Shown in pieces: positions 15,401 through 23,948 of a stretch of DNA of 64,000 nucleotides (position 1 is the stretch's first letter; each line of letters starts with the position of its first letter). The translations under genes and the position numbers were made by a program. The notes under the pieces were generated by a model, which worked only from the letters and a program-made list of their open reading frames with translations, did no database searches and was not told the origin of the DNA. Origin of the DNA: Blastococcus sp. TBT05-19 (GTDB lineage: Bacteria; Actinomycetota; Actinomycetes; Mycobacteriales; Geodermatophilaceae). The stretch lies in contig NZ_QOHI01000002.1 in NCBI RefSeq assembly GCF_003319095.1, positions 186,001 through 250,000 on the forward strand, written 5' to 3'.

Positions 15401-17290
15401 TCAGGCGAGCAGCCTCGTCAGAGCCGGGCCCAGGTCTCGGAGCGAACGCACGGCGGCCACCGCGCCGCCACCGCGGGCGGCCAGCGACCGGGCGGCCGCG
15501 AGAGCCCCGTCCTCCTCGCTCCCGGGCAGCGGGCACAGCACGTCCAGCCGGTCGATGCCCGCGAGCGCGGACTCCGCCGGCTCCCCCGCCGTCGACAGGC
15601 AGTCCGACAGGAGCACCACGAGCCGCTCGTCGGCGTGCGCCGCCGTGCGCAGCTGCGCCGCGGCCGCCCGCAGCGCCGCGGCCACGTCGGTCCGGCCGTG
15701 GCCGCGCAGCCCCACCAGCGCCAGCACCAGGTCCTCCGGTGCCCGGTGCCGGCCGTGCTGCTGGAGCACCTCCACCCGGTCGGAGAAGGCCAGCACGCTG
15801 GTCTCCAGCCGCTCCCCGGCGGCCAGGACGACGCCCGCCGCGGCGACCGCGGCGATCGCGACCCCGAGCCCGCCCATCGACCCCGACCGGTCCACGACCA
15901 GGCAGACCGCCCGGCGGGACCCGGTCCACCGCCGCGCCACGGTGTCCTCCGGCGCCGGCGGCCACGGCCCGCTCCAGCGGTCCAGCGTCCGCTCCAGGTC
16001 CAGGTCGCCGTCCCCGCCGCGGGCCACCGCCAGCCGCCGGGTGCCCCGGGCGCGGGCGGCCCCCACCCGGCCCACCTGCACGAACACCCGGGCGGCCAGC
16101 CGGCGCGCGGCCGACCGGAGCTCACGGTCGGTGGCCAGCGCCAGGTCGGCCAGCAGCGCCGCGGCCGCGTCCGGGTCGGCCCCCATCAGCGCCGCGAACG
16201 CCTCCTCGTCGAGCTCCCCGACCTCCGGGCTGACGTCGTCGAAGGAGGCGTGCCGCAGCTGCAGCTCGCGCCGCGCGGTCTGCCTCGGCCCCCGCCGTCC
16301 CGGCCGCTCCGGCGGCCCGCTCCTGCTCTCCGGGCCCGCCGCCTCAGGCGGCGGGCCCCCCGCTTTTCCCGGGCCGTCCCCGGCCGGCGTCGGCGCCCCG
16401 CCCGCCGAGCCGTCGGTGGCGGGCGGCTCGGCGTCGGCCGGCCAGATGCCGTCGAGGATCTCGTCCAGCACGCTCTCCGGGGTCCGCTCCACGCCCTCGG
16501 TGACGCGGACCCGCCCGGACAGCGCCGCGTGCAGCGCGTCCCGCGTCGCCTCGCGCGCGCCGCCGTCCGCCAGCCCTGCCACGCCGCGCAGCCGCAGCAG
16601 GCCGTCGAGCAGCAGGACCAGGTCGATCGCGCCCCGCACCGAGGACCCGGTGCGCAGGTCGCGGTGCTCCCGGGTGGCCCGCACCAGCGCGACGGCGAGC
16701 GCGACCGGCCGGGCGGCGCCACCGGTGACCGCCGCGACGATCTCCCGCTCCCCCGCCTCGTCCTGGTAGCCGAGCACCACCCGGCACATGCGGTCGGCGA
16801 TCGCCTGGCCCACCCGCGCGGTGCCGATCGCGTCGAACGGGTTCATCGCCGCGATCAGCCGGAAACCCGCCGTGGCCCGCACCGTGCCCAGCCGGGGGAC
16901 GGCGATCTCGCCCTCGGTCAGCACCGTGATGAGGACGTTGAGCGTCTCCTCCGGGATCCGGTTGAGCTCCTCGAGGTACAGCAGCCCCGAGCCGCGCATG
17001 GCGGTCAGCAGCGGGCCGTCGACGAAGCTGCCGGCGACGTACCCCTCCGCCATCACCGCGGCCGGGTCGTAGGAGCCCACCAGCCGGGCGGGGGTCAGCT
17101 CGGCGTTGCCCTCGACGAACACGACGTCGTGCCCGGTCTCGGCGGCGACGGCGCGCAGCAGCGTCGACTTCCCCGTGCCGGGCGGACCCTCGAGGACGAC
17201 GTGCCGGTTGGTCCCGAGCGCGACGGTGAGCACCTCCCGCTCGCGCCGGAGCCCGATGACCGGACCGGGCAGCGCGGGACCGACGCCCAC
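15401..17290 (-). CDS. Fused MoxR-type AAA ATPase and von Willebrand A protein
   Basis: The 629-aa product joins two normally separate partners. Residues about 1-280 form a MoxR/CbbQ-like AAA ATPase: Walker A 'EGPPGTGKSTLL' (about 32), 'LYLEELNRIPEETLNVLI' as Walker B, 'AMNPFDAIGTARVGQAIADRM' as sensor/arginine finger. After a Pro/Gly-rich linker (about 300-365) the C-terminus is a vWA domain with an intact MIDAS 'VDRSGSMGG' (about 467). The architecture resembles magnesium-chelatase D/I chaperones that remodel or load metal into protein complexes. It starts at GTG 17288-17290, two bases after the upstream lipoprotein stop, hence an operon with the two lipoproteins. Confidence 0.88.
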   Translation of the reverse strand: MGVGPALPGPVIGLRREREVLTVALGTNRHVVLEGPPGTGKSTLLRAVAAETGHDVVFVEGNAELTPARLVGSYDPAAVMAEGYVAGSFVDGPLLTAMRGSGLLYLEELNRIPEETLNVLITVLTEGEIAVPRLGTVRATAGFRLIAAMNPFDAIGTARVGQAIADRMCRVVLGYQDEAGEREIVAAVTGGAARPVALAVALVRATREHRDLRTGSSVRGAIDLVLLLDGLLRLRGVAGLADGGAREATRDALHAALSGRVRVTEGVERTPESVLDEILDGIWPADAEPPATDGSAGGAPTPAGDGPGKAGGPPPEAAGPESRSGPPERPGRRGPRQTARRELQLRHASFDDVSPEVGELDEEAFAALMGADPDAAAALLADLALATDRELRSAARRLAARVFVQVGRVGAARARGTRRLAVARGGDGDLDLERTLDRWSGPWPPAPEDTVARRWTGSRRAVCLVVDRSGSMGGLGVAIAAVAAAGVVLAAGERLETSVLAFSDRVEVLQQHGRHRAPEDLVLALVGLRGHGRTDVAAALRAAAAQLRTAAHADERLVVLLSDCLSTAGEPAESALAGIDRLDVLCPLPGSEEDGALAAARSLAARGGGAVAAVRSLRDLGPALTRLLA

Positions 17291-17292
17291 GG

Positions 17293-17964
17293 TCAGGCGC
17301 CGCCCAGCGCGTCCGCGAGCTCGATCGGGTCCTCGGGCGCGGAGATGTCCTCCTCCTCGCCGAACCGGGTGAACCGGATGTCGCTGGTGGAGTCCCCGTC
17401 GTCGGTGAGCGCCAGCGGGTAGGCCGGGTCGTCGTCCCGCACGGTCAGCTCGCTGCCGTCCTCCTGCCGGACGACGACGACGTCCTCGCCGTCGACCTCC
17501 TCGGAGGTGACGTCGTCCTCCACCTCGCTCTCCGGGTTCCGGAGCTGCTCGACGATCCCGGCGAGGGAGAAGTCGGCGAAGTCGCCGGCGACGTCCTCCG
17601 GGACGATCACCCACTGGCCCTCGAGGGACGCGGCCATCTCCTCGGGCACGCCGAACGAGGCCCAGAACTCCGGGTCGGTCTGCAGGTAGGACGTGCCGCC
17701 GACGGTGAGCAGCTGCAGCTCGACCCCGCCGAAGGTGAGCGTCCCCTCGGCGTCCTCGCCCTGCAGGTGCAGGTCGACCGAGGACTCCTCGCCGCCCTCC
17801 ACGATGTCGCCGGCCATGTGCACGGCGCCGGCCTCCTCCAGGGCATCGGCCGCGGCGGCGGCCACCTCGCTGCCGGTCTTGCCCTCCAGCGGGCTGCTGC
17901 CGCAGGCGCTCAGGAGCAGGGCCGCTGCCGGGACGGCGGCGAGCCGGCGGGTGCGCGCGCCCAC
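17293..17964 (-). CDS. LppX/LprG-like lipoprotein, second of a tandem pair
   Basis: The 223-aa protein has a signal peptide with lipobox 'LLLSACGSS' and a single folded domain rich in beta strands: 'VDLHLQGEDAEGTLTFGGVELQLLTVGGTSYLQ', 'LEGQWVIVPEDVAGDFADFSLAGIVEQLR', 'VDGEDVVVVRQEDGSELTVRDDD'. It is a paralogue of the product of the next gene upstream. The fold suggests LolA/LppX-type binding of a lipid or hydrophobic ligand (inference). The GTG at 17962-17964 follows the upstream stop by two bases in nearly the same junction sequence that separates it from the MoxR-vWA gene. Confidence 0.8.
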   Translation of the reverse strand: MGARTRRLAAVPAAALLLSACGSSPLEGKTGSEVAAAAADALEEAGAVHMAGDIVEGGEESSVDLHLQGEDAEGTLTFGGVELQLLTVGGTSYLQTDPEFWASFGVPEEMAASLEGQWVIVPEDVAGDFADFSLAGIVEQLRNPESEVEDDVTSEEVDGEDVVVVRQEDGSELTVRDDDPAYPLALTDDGDSTSDIRFTRFGEEEDISAPEDPIELADALGGA

Positions 17965-17966
17965 GG

Positions 17967-18689
17967 TCAGCCCCCGAGGGTGTTCAGGTCGAACGGGTTC
18001 GGCGGGGCGGTGATCTCGGTGGGCTCGCCGAAGCCGCTGAACTCGACCGTGGCCGGGGCGTCGCCCTTGTCCTCGATCAGCAACGGGAACGGCTCGGCGT
18101 CGTCGTCGCGGGCGGTGAACGTGCTGCCGTCCTCCTGCGTGACGACGACGACCTCCTCGCCCTCGAGCTCGTCGGTGGTGACCTCGCCCTTCACCGAGTC
18201 GCCGCCGGCGGAGCGCAGCTCTGCCACCAGACCGGAGAGCGTCAGGCTGGCGAAGGACTCGGCCGCCTCGGGCGGCATGAGCACCCACTGGCCCTCGAGC
18301 TGGCCGGCGAACTCGGCCGGCATGCCGAAGGAGGACCAGAAGTCGGCCGGCGCCTGCACGTAGGCCTGCCCGCCGACGGAGATCAGCTGCACGGCGACGC
18401 CGTCCATGGTGATGCTGCCCGAGACGTCGTCGCCCTGGAGCTGCAGGTCGAGCTCCTGCAGCGAGCCGTTCTCCTCGATCGAGCCCACGACGCGCGCCGC
18501 GCCGGACTCCTCGAGCGCGGTGAAGGAGGCGTCGACGACCTCGGCGGCCTCCATCCGGCTGAGCTCGCTGCCGCTCTCGCTGGACGAGGACGCAGCCGCG
18601 CTCGAGTCGGACGCCGACTCGTCGGAGCCGCCGCAGCCGGCCAGCAGGAGGGCCGCCGCCCCGGCGAGGGCGAGTCGTCGCATGCGCAT
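17967..18689 (-). CDS. LppX/LprG-like lipoprotein, first of a tandem pair
   Basis: The 240-aa protein has signal peptide and lipobox 'LLLAGCGGSD', a Ser-rich linker and the same domain as its neighbour ('LDLQLQGDDVSGSITMDGVAVQLISVGGQAYVQ', 'LEGQWVLMPPEAAESFASLTLSGLVAELR', 'LEGEEVVVVTQEDGSTFTARDDD'). It starts at ATG 18687-18689, with a second ATG two codons in. It heads the operon with the second lipoprotein and the MoxR-vWA gene; the promoter must lie in the 121 bases before it, where I saw only short CCGGCTCA repeats. Confidence 0.8.
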   Translation of the reverse strand: MRMRRLALAGAAALLLAGCGGSDESASDSSAAASSSSESGSELSRMEAAEVVDASFTALEESGAARVVGSIEENGSLQELDLQLQGDDVSGSITMDGVAVQLISVGGQAYVQAPADFWSSFGMPAEFAGQLEGQWVLMPPEAAESFASLTLSGLVAELRSAGGDSVKGEVTTDELEGEEVVVVTQEDGSTFTARDDDAEPFPLLIEDKGDAPATVEFSGFGEPTEITAPPNPFDLNTLGG

Positions 18690-18810
18690 GGAACTCCGTC
18701 CGTCGTGGTGCCGGCCACCGGGACGTGGCGGTCCGGTCAGGCGATCCTCCCCCTCCGGGGGGCTCCCGCCCACAGCGGGTCGGCGTGTCGGCCCACCCGG
18801 CTCACCCGGC

Positions 18811-19356
18811 TCACCGACGGTGCGGCACCAGGGGTCGCACCGCACCCGCGGCGGCGGGATCGAGCGGGACGTCGGTGGTCAGCACCGCGGGGCCCAGGCG
18901 CAGCACCCCGTCCGACAGCGCGGCGCAGCGGATGCCGGCGCGACCGCGGAGCCCGCGGTGCGCGCCGGGCGCCAGCACGACGTCCATCCAGGCGCACGGG
19001 TTCGCCGGCCGGCCGCCGCGGAGCAGCACCACGCCCTCCCCGCAGTCGAGCGCGAACTCCTGCCCGCGCAGCGCCTCCACCTCCGCGCCCCGCAGCACCA
19101 CCGTGCGCCGGGTGAGCAGCGGGTCCAGCGGGCCGGTGCCGAGCTCGGCGGCCAGCGTCTCGAGGGACTCCGCCGCCAGCACGGTGAGCTGCGCGTCGCG
19201 GTGCGCGGGCCGCCCGGCGTAGCGGTCGCCGACGACGCCGTGCCCCCCGCGCACCTCCAGCCGGTCCCGCCGGTCAGCGGCCTGCTCGGGGACGTCGACC
19301 CCCGGCCGGCCGTCGTAGCGGTGCCCCGGCGAGGCCAGCAGCCCGACGACCTCCAC
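18811..19356 (-). CDS. MOSC-domain protein
   Basis: This 181-aa protein has the MOSC fold used to handle the sulfur of the molybdenum cofactor: 'GDRYAG' early, 'AQLTVLAAESLETLAAELG', and the conserved Cys in 'RPANPCAWMDV' (about 140). It probably helps to sulfurate or carry Moco for the enzyme served by the adjacent xdhC-coxE-coxD genes. The GTG at 19354-19356, 14 bases after the xdhC stop, is chosen; no other in-frame start falls outside xdhC. Confidence 0.82.
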   Translation of the reverse strand: MEVVGLLASPGHRYDGRPGVDVPEQAADRRDRLEVRGGHGVVGDRYAGRPAHRDAQLTVLAAESLETLAAELGTGPLDPLLTRRTVVLRGAEVEALRGQEFALDCGEGVVLLRGGRPANPCAWMDVVLAPGAHRGLRGRAGIRCAALSDGVLRLGPAVLTTDVPLDPAAAGAVRPLVPHRR

Positions 19357-19370
19357 CGCGTAGGTGTGCC

Positions 19371-20492
19371 TCAGCGCTCCGCCGTCCGGTGGATGGGGCC
19401 CGCGGTTCCGGCCAGCCGCTCCCCGGAGCCGCCCCAGCGCCCGGCGATGATCTCCGCCGCGATCGACACCGCCGTCTCCTCCGGCGTCCGGGCGCCGAGG
19501 TCCAGCCCGATCGGCGAGGACAGCCGGCCGATCTCGTCGGCGGTCAGCCCCGCCTCGCGCAGCCGCGCCAGGCGCTCGTCGTGCGTCCGCCGGGAGCCCA
19601 TCGCGCCGACGTAGGCCACCGGCGTGCGCAGCGCGACCTCCAGCAGCGGGACGTCGAACTTCGGGTCGTGGGTGAGCACGCACAGCACCGTGCGCTCGTC
19701 GATCCGCCCGCCCGCGACCTCGGCCTGCAGGTAGCGGTGCGGCCACTCCACCACCACCTCGTGGGCCTCGGGGAAGCGCTTGGGCGTCGCGAACACCGGC
19801 CGGGCGTCGCACACGGTCACCCGGTAGCCGAGGAAGGCGCCCACCCGCGCGACGGCCGCGGCGAAGTCGATGGCGCCGAACACGACCATGCGGGCCGCGG
19901 GCGCGAAGGAGTTCACGAACAGGGTCAGGTCGTCGGCCCGCCGCTCGCCGTCGTGCCCGACGTGCAGCAGCGCGGTGCGGCCGGCGGCGAGCATGCCCCG
20001 GGCGTCGGCGGCGACGGCGTCGTCGAGCCGCTGGGAACCGAGCGTGCCGGCAGCGCGGTCCGGCCAGAGCACCAGCCGCCGGCCGAGCCGGTCGTCGGGC
20101 CCGGCGACGACGGTGACGACGGCGACCGGCTCGTGCCGGCCCACCGACTCCGCCACCTCGCCCAGCTCCGGGAACGACTCGCGGGAGATGCGCTCGACGA
20201 AGACGTCGAGGATCCCGCCGCAGGTCAGCCCCACGGCGAAGGCGTCGTCGTCGCTCACGCCGTAGCGGCGCAGGGTCGGCTCGCCGGTCTCGACGGCGTC
20301 GCGCGCCTCCTCGTAGACCGCGCCCTCCACGCAGCCGCCGGAGACGCTGCCCACCGCACTGCCGTCGGGGCCGACCAGCATCGAGGCCCCCGCCGGCCGC
20401 GGCGCCGAGCGCCAGGTGGCCACCACCGTTCCGACGCCGACGGTCTCCCCCGCCTGCCACCAGCCCACGAGCTCGTCAAGAACGTCACGCAC
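19371..20492 (-). CDS. XdhC/CoxF-family molybdenum cofactor insertion protein
   Basis: The 373-aa product has both XdhC parts. The N-terminal CoxI-like domain contains 'SGGCVEGAV' and 'GLTCGGILDVFVE', whose cysteines are conserved. The C-terminal Rossmann-like domain contains 'VVFGAIDFAAAVARVGAFLGYRVTVCDARPVFATPKRFPEA', 'THDPKFDVPLLEVAL' and 'YVGAMGSRRTHDERLARL'. XdhC binds Moco, protects its sulfurated form and inserts it into xanthine dehydrogenase or CO dehydrogenase type enzymes. The GTG start at 20490-20492 overlaps the coxE stop by eight bases. Confidence 0.9.
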   Translation of the reverse strand: MRDVLDELVGWWQAGETVGVGTVVATWRSAPRPAGASMLVGPDGSAVGSVSGGCVEGAVYEEARDAVETGEPTLRRYGVSDDDAFAVGLTCGGILDVFVERISRESFPELGEVAESVGRHEPVAVVTVVAGPDDRLGRRLVLWPDRAAGTLGSQRLDDAVAADARGMLAAGRTALLHVGHDGERRADDLTLFVNSFAPAARMVVFGAIDFAAAVARVGAFLGYRVTVCDARPVFATPKRFPEAHEVVVEWPHRYLQAEVAGGRIDERTVLCVLTHDPKFDVPLLEVALRTPVAYVGAMGSRRTHDERLARLREAGLTADEIGRLSSPIGLDLGARTPEETAVSIAAEIIAGRWGGSGERLAGTAGPIHRTAER

Positions 20493-21609
20493 GGGTGAGC
20501 ACCTCCGACAGCCGCTCGAACGCGGCCATGCTGTGACCGGCCACGAAGTGGTCCACCGACGGCAGGGCCGCCTGCATCCCGCCGGTGAGCGGTTCGTACC
20601 CCTCCCGGCCCTTGTGCGGGTTGACCCAGACCACAGCGTGCGCCAGCCGCCGCAGCCGGGCCATCTGCTCCCCGAGCAGGGCGGCGTCCCCGCGCTCCCA
20701 GCCGTCGCTGCAGACCACCACCACCGCACCCCGGGCCGTGCCGCGCTGCCCCCAGCGGTCCAGGAACGCCTTGAGCACCTCGCCCAGTCGGGTCCCGCCG
20801 GACCAGTCCGGGATCGCCCGGCCGCCGGCCTCCAGCGCCCGGTCGGCGTCCCGCCGGCGCAGCTCGCGGGTCAGCCGGGTCAGCCGGGTGCCGACCGTGA
20901 ACACCTCCGTCGACGTCGGCCGGGACCGCACCGCCGCGTGGGCGAACCGCAGCAGCGCGTCGGCGTAGGGCGTCATCGAGCCGGAGACGTCGACCAGCAG
21001 CACCACCCGCCGCGGTCGCGGGCGGGCCCGGCGGTGCACGAGCCGGGTGATCTCGCCGCCGTCGCGCAGCGCCCGGCGCACCGTCCGGCCCGGGTGGACC
21101 GCGCCCCGCGCGGCCGGCCGCCGTCGTCGCGCCGGGCGCATCGGCGCGGCCGGCACCAGCAGCGCGAACAGCCGCCGCAGGTGCTCCCGCTCGGCCGGGG
21201 TGAGGCCCGCGACGTCCCGGTGGCGCAGCACCTCGTCGGCGCTGGCCCGGGCGGCGAGGTCGGGGACGTCGACGTCGTCGTCCCCCTCGCCCGCGCCGGC
21301 GTCCAGGGGTGCGGACGCGGCGAGCCGCGGCGGCACCGTCGCCGTCGCGCGCGGCACCCGCGGCCGCTCGCCGGAGAAGAACGCGGCGAAGGCGACGTCG
21401 TAGCGGTCGAGGTCGTCGGGCCCGCCGCAGAGGGTGAGCCGTCCCGCCCAGTAGACGTCGGAGGGCTCCAGCACCCGGAGGTGCGCGAGCGCGGTCAGCA
21501 TCGCCTCGACCCGGTCCGGTGAGGCCGGCACGCCGGCGTGCCGCAGCGTCCGCGCGAAGGCCAGCACCGTGTCGACGGCATCGCGTCCGGGCGCATTGCG
21601 TTCAGGCAC
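20485..21609 (-). CDS. CoxE-like vWA protein
   Basis: The 374-aa product matches CoxE: N-terminal 'FARTLRHAGVPASPDRVEAMLTAL', a basic middle region and a C-terminal vWA domain with MIDAS 'LLVDVSGSMTPY' (about 208), 'TEVFTVGTRLTRLTREL' and 'DWSGGTRLGEVLKAF'. CoxE works with the CoxD ATPase to build the Cu-S-Mo site of CO dehydrogenase or a similar site. Its start overlaps the coxD stop by eight bases. Confidence 0.88.
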   Translation of the reverse strand: MPERNAPGRDAVDTVLAFARTLRHAGVPASPDRVEAMLTALAHLRVLEPSDVYWAGRLTLCGGPDDLDRYDVAFAAFFSGERPRVPRATATVPPRLAASAPLDAGAGEGDDDVDVPDLAARASADEVLRHRDVAGLTPAEREHLRRLFALLVPAAPMRPARRRRPAARGAVHPGRTVRRALRDGGEITRLVHRRARPRPRRVVLLVDVSGSMTPYADALLRFAHAAVRSRPTSTEVFTVGTRLTRLTRELRRRDADRALEAGGRAIPDWSGGTRLGEVLKAFLDRWGQRGTARGAVVVVCSDGWERGDAALLGEQMARLRRLAHAVVWVNPHKGREGYEPLTGGMQAALPSVDHFVAGHSMAAFERLSEVLTRA

Positions 21610-22507
21610 CGACGAGCGCCTCCGTGCCCAGGGCCTGCACCCGCTCGGTGTCCTCCCGGTACTTCAGGACGGCACCCAGCGTCCGGGCCGCGACGTCCGG
21701 GTCGAGCTCCCGGGCGCCGAGGGTGTGCAGCGCGGTGGCCCAGTCCATGGCCTCGGCGATCCCCGGCGGCTTGAGCAGGTCGAGCGTGCGCAGGGTCGCC
21801 GTCGCCCGGGCGACCTGGCGGGCCAGCCCGTCGGTCACGTCGGGCAGCCGGCGGCGCAGGATCGCGACCTCGCGGTCGAAGTCCGGGTGCGCCAGCCAGT
21901 GGTAGAGGCAGCGGCGCTTGAGCGCGTCGTGCACCTCGCGGGTGCGGTTGGAGGTGAGGACGACCAGCGGCGGGGTCTGCGCACGGATCGTGCCGAGCTC
22001 CGGGATGGAGATCGTGAAGTCCGACAGGATCTCCAGCAGGAACGCCTCGAACTCGTCGTCGGCGCGGTCGACCTCGTCGACCAGCAGCACGCTGGGCGAG
22101 TCCTCCAGCGCCCGCAGCAGCGGCCGGGCCAGCAGGAACCGGCGGTCGTAGAGCGATGCCTCCAGGCTCTCGGTGTCGGCGTCCGCGTGCGCGGCCTCCG
22201 CGGCGCGCAGGTGCAGCAGCTGCCGGCCGAAGTCCCAGTCGTAGAGCGCCTGGGACGCCTCCAGCCCCTCGTAGCACTGCAGCCGGTGCAGCGGTCGCCC
22301 GGTGATCTCGGCCAGGGCGTGCGCCAGCGCCGTCTTGCCGACGCCCGCCTCCCCCTCCAGGAACAGCGGCCGGTGCATGGCCAGGGCCAGGTAGGCGGCG
22401 GTCGCCAGCCCCTCGTCGGGGAGGTAGCCGGTGCCCTCCAGCGCGGCGGCCAGCGCGGCGGGACTTCCCGGGGGCTGCACCGTGCGGTCGGTCACACCCG
22501 GCAGCAT
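21602..22507 (-). CDS. CoxD-like MoxR-family AAA ATPase
   Basis: The 301-aa AAA+ ATPase has Walker A 'LEGEAGVGKTAL' (about 50), 'RLQCYEGLEASQALYDWDFGRQLLHLR', Walker B 'VLLVDEVDRADDEFEAFLLE' and 'TSNRTREVHDALKRRCLYHWLAHPDF'. The 'CYEGLEASQALYDWDF' stretch is diagnostic for the CoxD branch. It is first in a four-gene operon (coxD-coxE-xdhC-MOSC). Start ATG 22505-22507; a GTG five codons in is an alternative. The divergent aminopeptidase starts 47 bases away. Confidence 0.88.
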   Translation of the reverse strand: MLPGVTDRTVQPPGSPAALAAALEGTGYLPDEGLATAAYLALAMHRPLFLEGEAGVGKTALAHALAEITGRPLHRLQCYEGLEASQALYDWDFGRQLLHLRAAEAAHADADTESLEASLYDRRFLLARPLLRALEDSPSVLLVDEVDRADDEFEAFLLEILSDFTISIPELGTIRAQTPPLVVLTSNRTREVHDALKRRCLYHWLAHPDFDREVAILRRRLPDVTDGLARQVARATATLRTLDLLKPPGIAEAMDWATALHTLGARELDPDVAARTLGAVLKYREDTERVQALGTEALVGA

Positions 22508-22554
22508 CCCACCCGGGCGGGCAGGCGCACACCGGCGCGGGAGACGATGGGCCC

Positions 22555-23862
22555 ATGCCGGACCCCCTGCCGACCGCTGCCTCCGACGCGCTCGCGCTCG
22601 GCGACGACCTGCGGGCCTTCGTCGACGCCTCCCCCTCCCCCTCGCACGCCGTGGCCGAGCTGGCCCGCCGGCTCCTGGCCGCGGGCTTCACCGAGCTGGC
22701 CGAGACCGACTCCTGGGCCCCCGCGCCCGGCGGGCAGCACTTCGTCGTCCGGCACGGCAGCCTGATCGCCTTCCGGGTCGGCACCGGCTCCCCCGCGGAG
22801 ACCGGCATGCGGCTGGTCGGCGCGCACACCGACTCCCCCACCTTCAAGGTCCGGCCGAACAACGACGTCCGGCAGGCGGGCTACCGACTGGTCGGCGTCG
22901 AGCCCTACGGCGGCGGCCTGTGGCACACCTGGCTGGACCGCGAGCTGACCGTCGCCGGGCGTCTCGCGCTGCGCTCCAGCTCCCCCGGCCACCCGGCGAC
23001 GGCGCTGGTGCGGCTGCCCGGGGCGCCGCTGCGGCTGCCGTCGCTGGCCATCCACCTCGACCGCGCGGTCCGCGAGGGGCTGACTCTGGACCCCCAGCAG
23101 CACCTGGTGCCGGTCTGGGACCGCGACCTGGGCAGCGAGCCCGGCCTCATCGAGGCCCTGGCCGCCGAGGCCGGCGTCGGAGCCGGCGACGTCGTCGGGC
23201 ACGACCTGGTGCTGGCCGACACCCAGCCCGCCGCACGCGCCGGCGCCGACGGCACGTGGATCGCGGCACCCCGGCTGGACAACCAGGCGTGCTGCCACTC
23301 CGGGCTGCTCGCGCTGCTGGCCGCGCCCGCCGGTGAGCGCACCCAGCTGCTGGTCTGCAACGACCACGAAGAGGTGGGCAGCGGGTCCATGTCCGGGGCG
23401 CGCGGCAGCTTCCTCGAGGACGTCGTCCAGCGGCTGGCGGCGGACCCCGCGGATCCGCAGTCGGTCCACCGGGCGCTCGCCCGGTCGGTGCTGGTCTCGG
23501 CCGACATGGCGCACGCCGTGCACCCCACGCGCTCCGAGCGGCACGAGCCCTTGCACCGGCCGCAGCTCGGGGGCGGCCCGGTGCTCAAGGTGAACGCCAA
23601 CCAGGCCTACGCGACGGACGCGACGACCGGGGGGTGGTTCACCGAGCGGTGCGACGAGGCGGGCGTGCCGGTGCAGACCTTCGTCACCCGCGCCGACCTG
23701 CCCTGCGGCAGCACCATCGGACCGCTGACCGCGACCCGGCTGGGCGTCCCGACGGTCGACGTCGGCGCCCCCATGCTCGCGATGCACTCCTGCCGCGAGC
23801 TCGCCTCCGCCCTCGACGTCCCGCTGATGGTCGACGCCCTCACCGCCTGCCTCGCGGACTGA
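22555..23862 (+). CDS. apeB: M18-family aminopeptidase
   Basis: The 435-aa cytoplasmic metallopeptidase removes N-terminal, mainly acidic, residues. Zinc ligands of the M18 family are visible: 'VGAHTDSP' (His about 83), 'APRLDNQACCHSGLLAL' (Asp about 242), 'NDHEEVGSGSMSGA' (Glu pair about 276), 'SADMAHAVHP' and C-terminal 'LAMHSCRE' (His about 410). The N-terminal 'ASPSPSHAVAELARRLLAAGFTEL' is typical. It starts at ATG 22555. Confidence 0.92.
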   Translation: MPDPLPTAASDALALGDDLRAFVDASPSPSHAVAELARRLLAAGFTELAETDSWAPAPGGQHFVVRHGSLIAFRVGTGSPAETGMRLVGAHTDSPTFKVRPNNDVRQAGYRLVGVEPYGGGLWHTWLDRELTVAGRLALRSSSPGHPATALVRLPGAPLRLPSLAIHLDRAVREGLTLDPQQHLVPVWDRDLGSEPGLIEALAAEAGVGAGDVVGHDLVLADTQPAARAGADGTWIAAPRLDNQACCHSGLLALLAAPAGERTQLLVCNDHEEVGSGSMSGARGSFLEDVVQRLAADPADPQSVHRALARSVLVSADMAHAVHPTRSERHEPLHRPQLGGGPVLKVNANQAYATDATTGGWFTERCDEAGVPVQTFVTRADLPCGSTIGPLTATRLGVPTVDVGAPMLAMHSCRELASALDVPLMVDALTACLAD

Positions 23863-23871
23863 GCCCCCTGC

Positions 23872-23926
23872 GCACGCGAACGGCGGCCGGCCGAGGATCC
23901 CCTCGGTCGGCCGCCGTTCGGCGTGC
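23872..23926. terminator. Bidirectional terminator hairpin
   Basis: Arms 23872-23896 and 23901-23926 form a stem of about 25 pairs with one wobble and one bulged base around the loop ATCC. It lies between the convergent aminopeptidase and PRC-barrel genes. Confidence 0.75.
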
Positions 23927-23948
23927 GAGCCCCTGCTGGGGCCTTCGA

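Noticed and set aside
13146-15965. A 939-codon minus-strand frame crossing the monooxygenase and alcohol dehydrogenase
   Set aside because: It runs through the opposite strand of the alcohol dehydrogenase and out of frame with the monooxygenase; no domain is recognisable in it.
18796-18823. Short CCGGCTCA direct repeat upstream of the lipoprotein operon
   Set aside because: Only about three short units; not enough to call a functional repeat.
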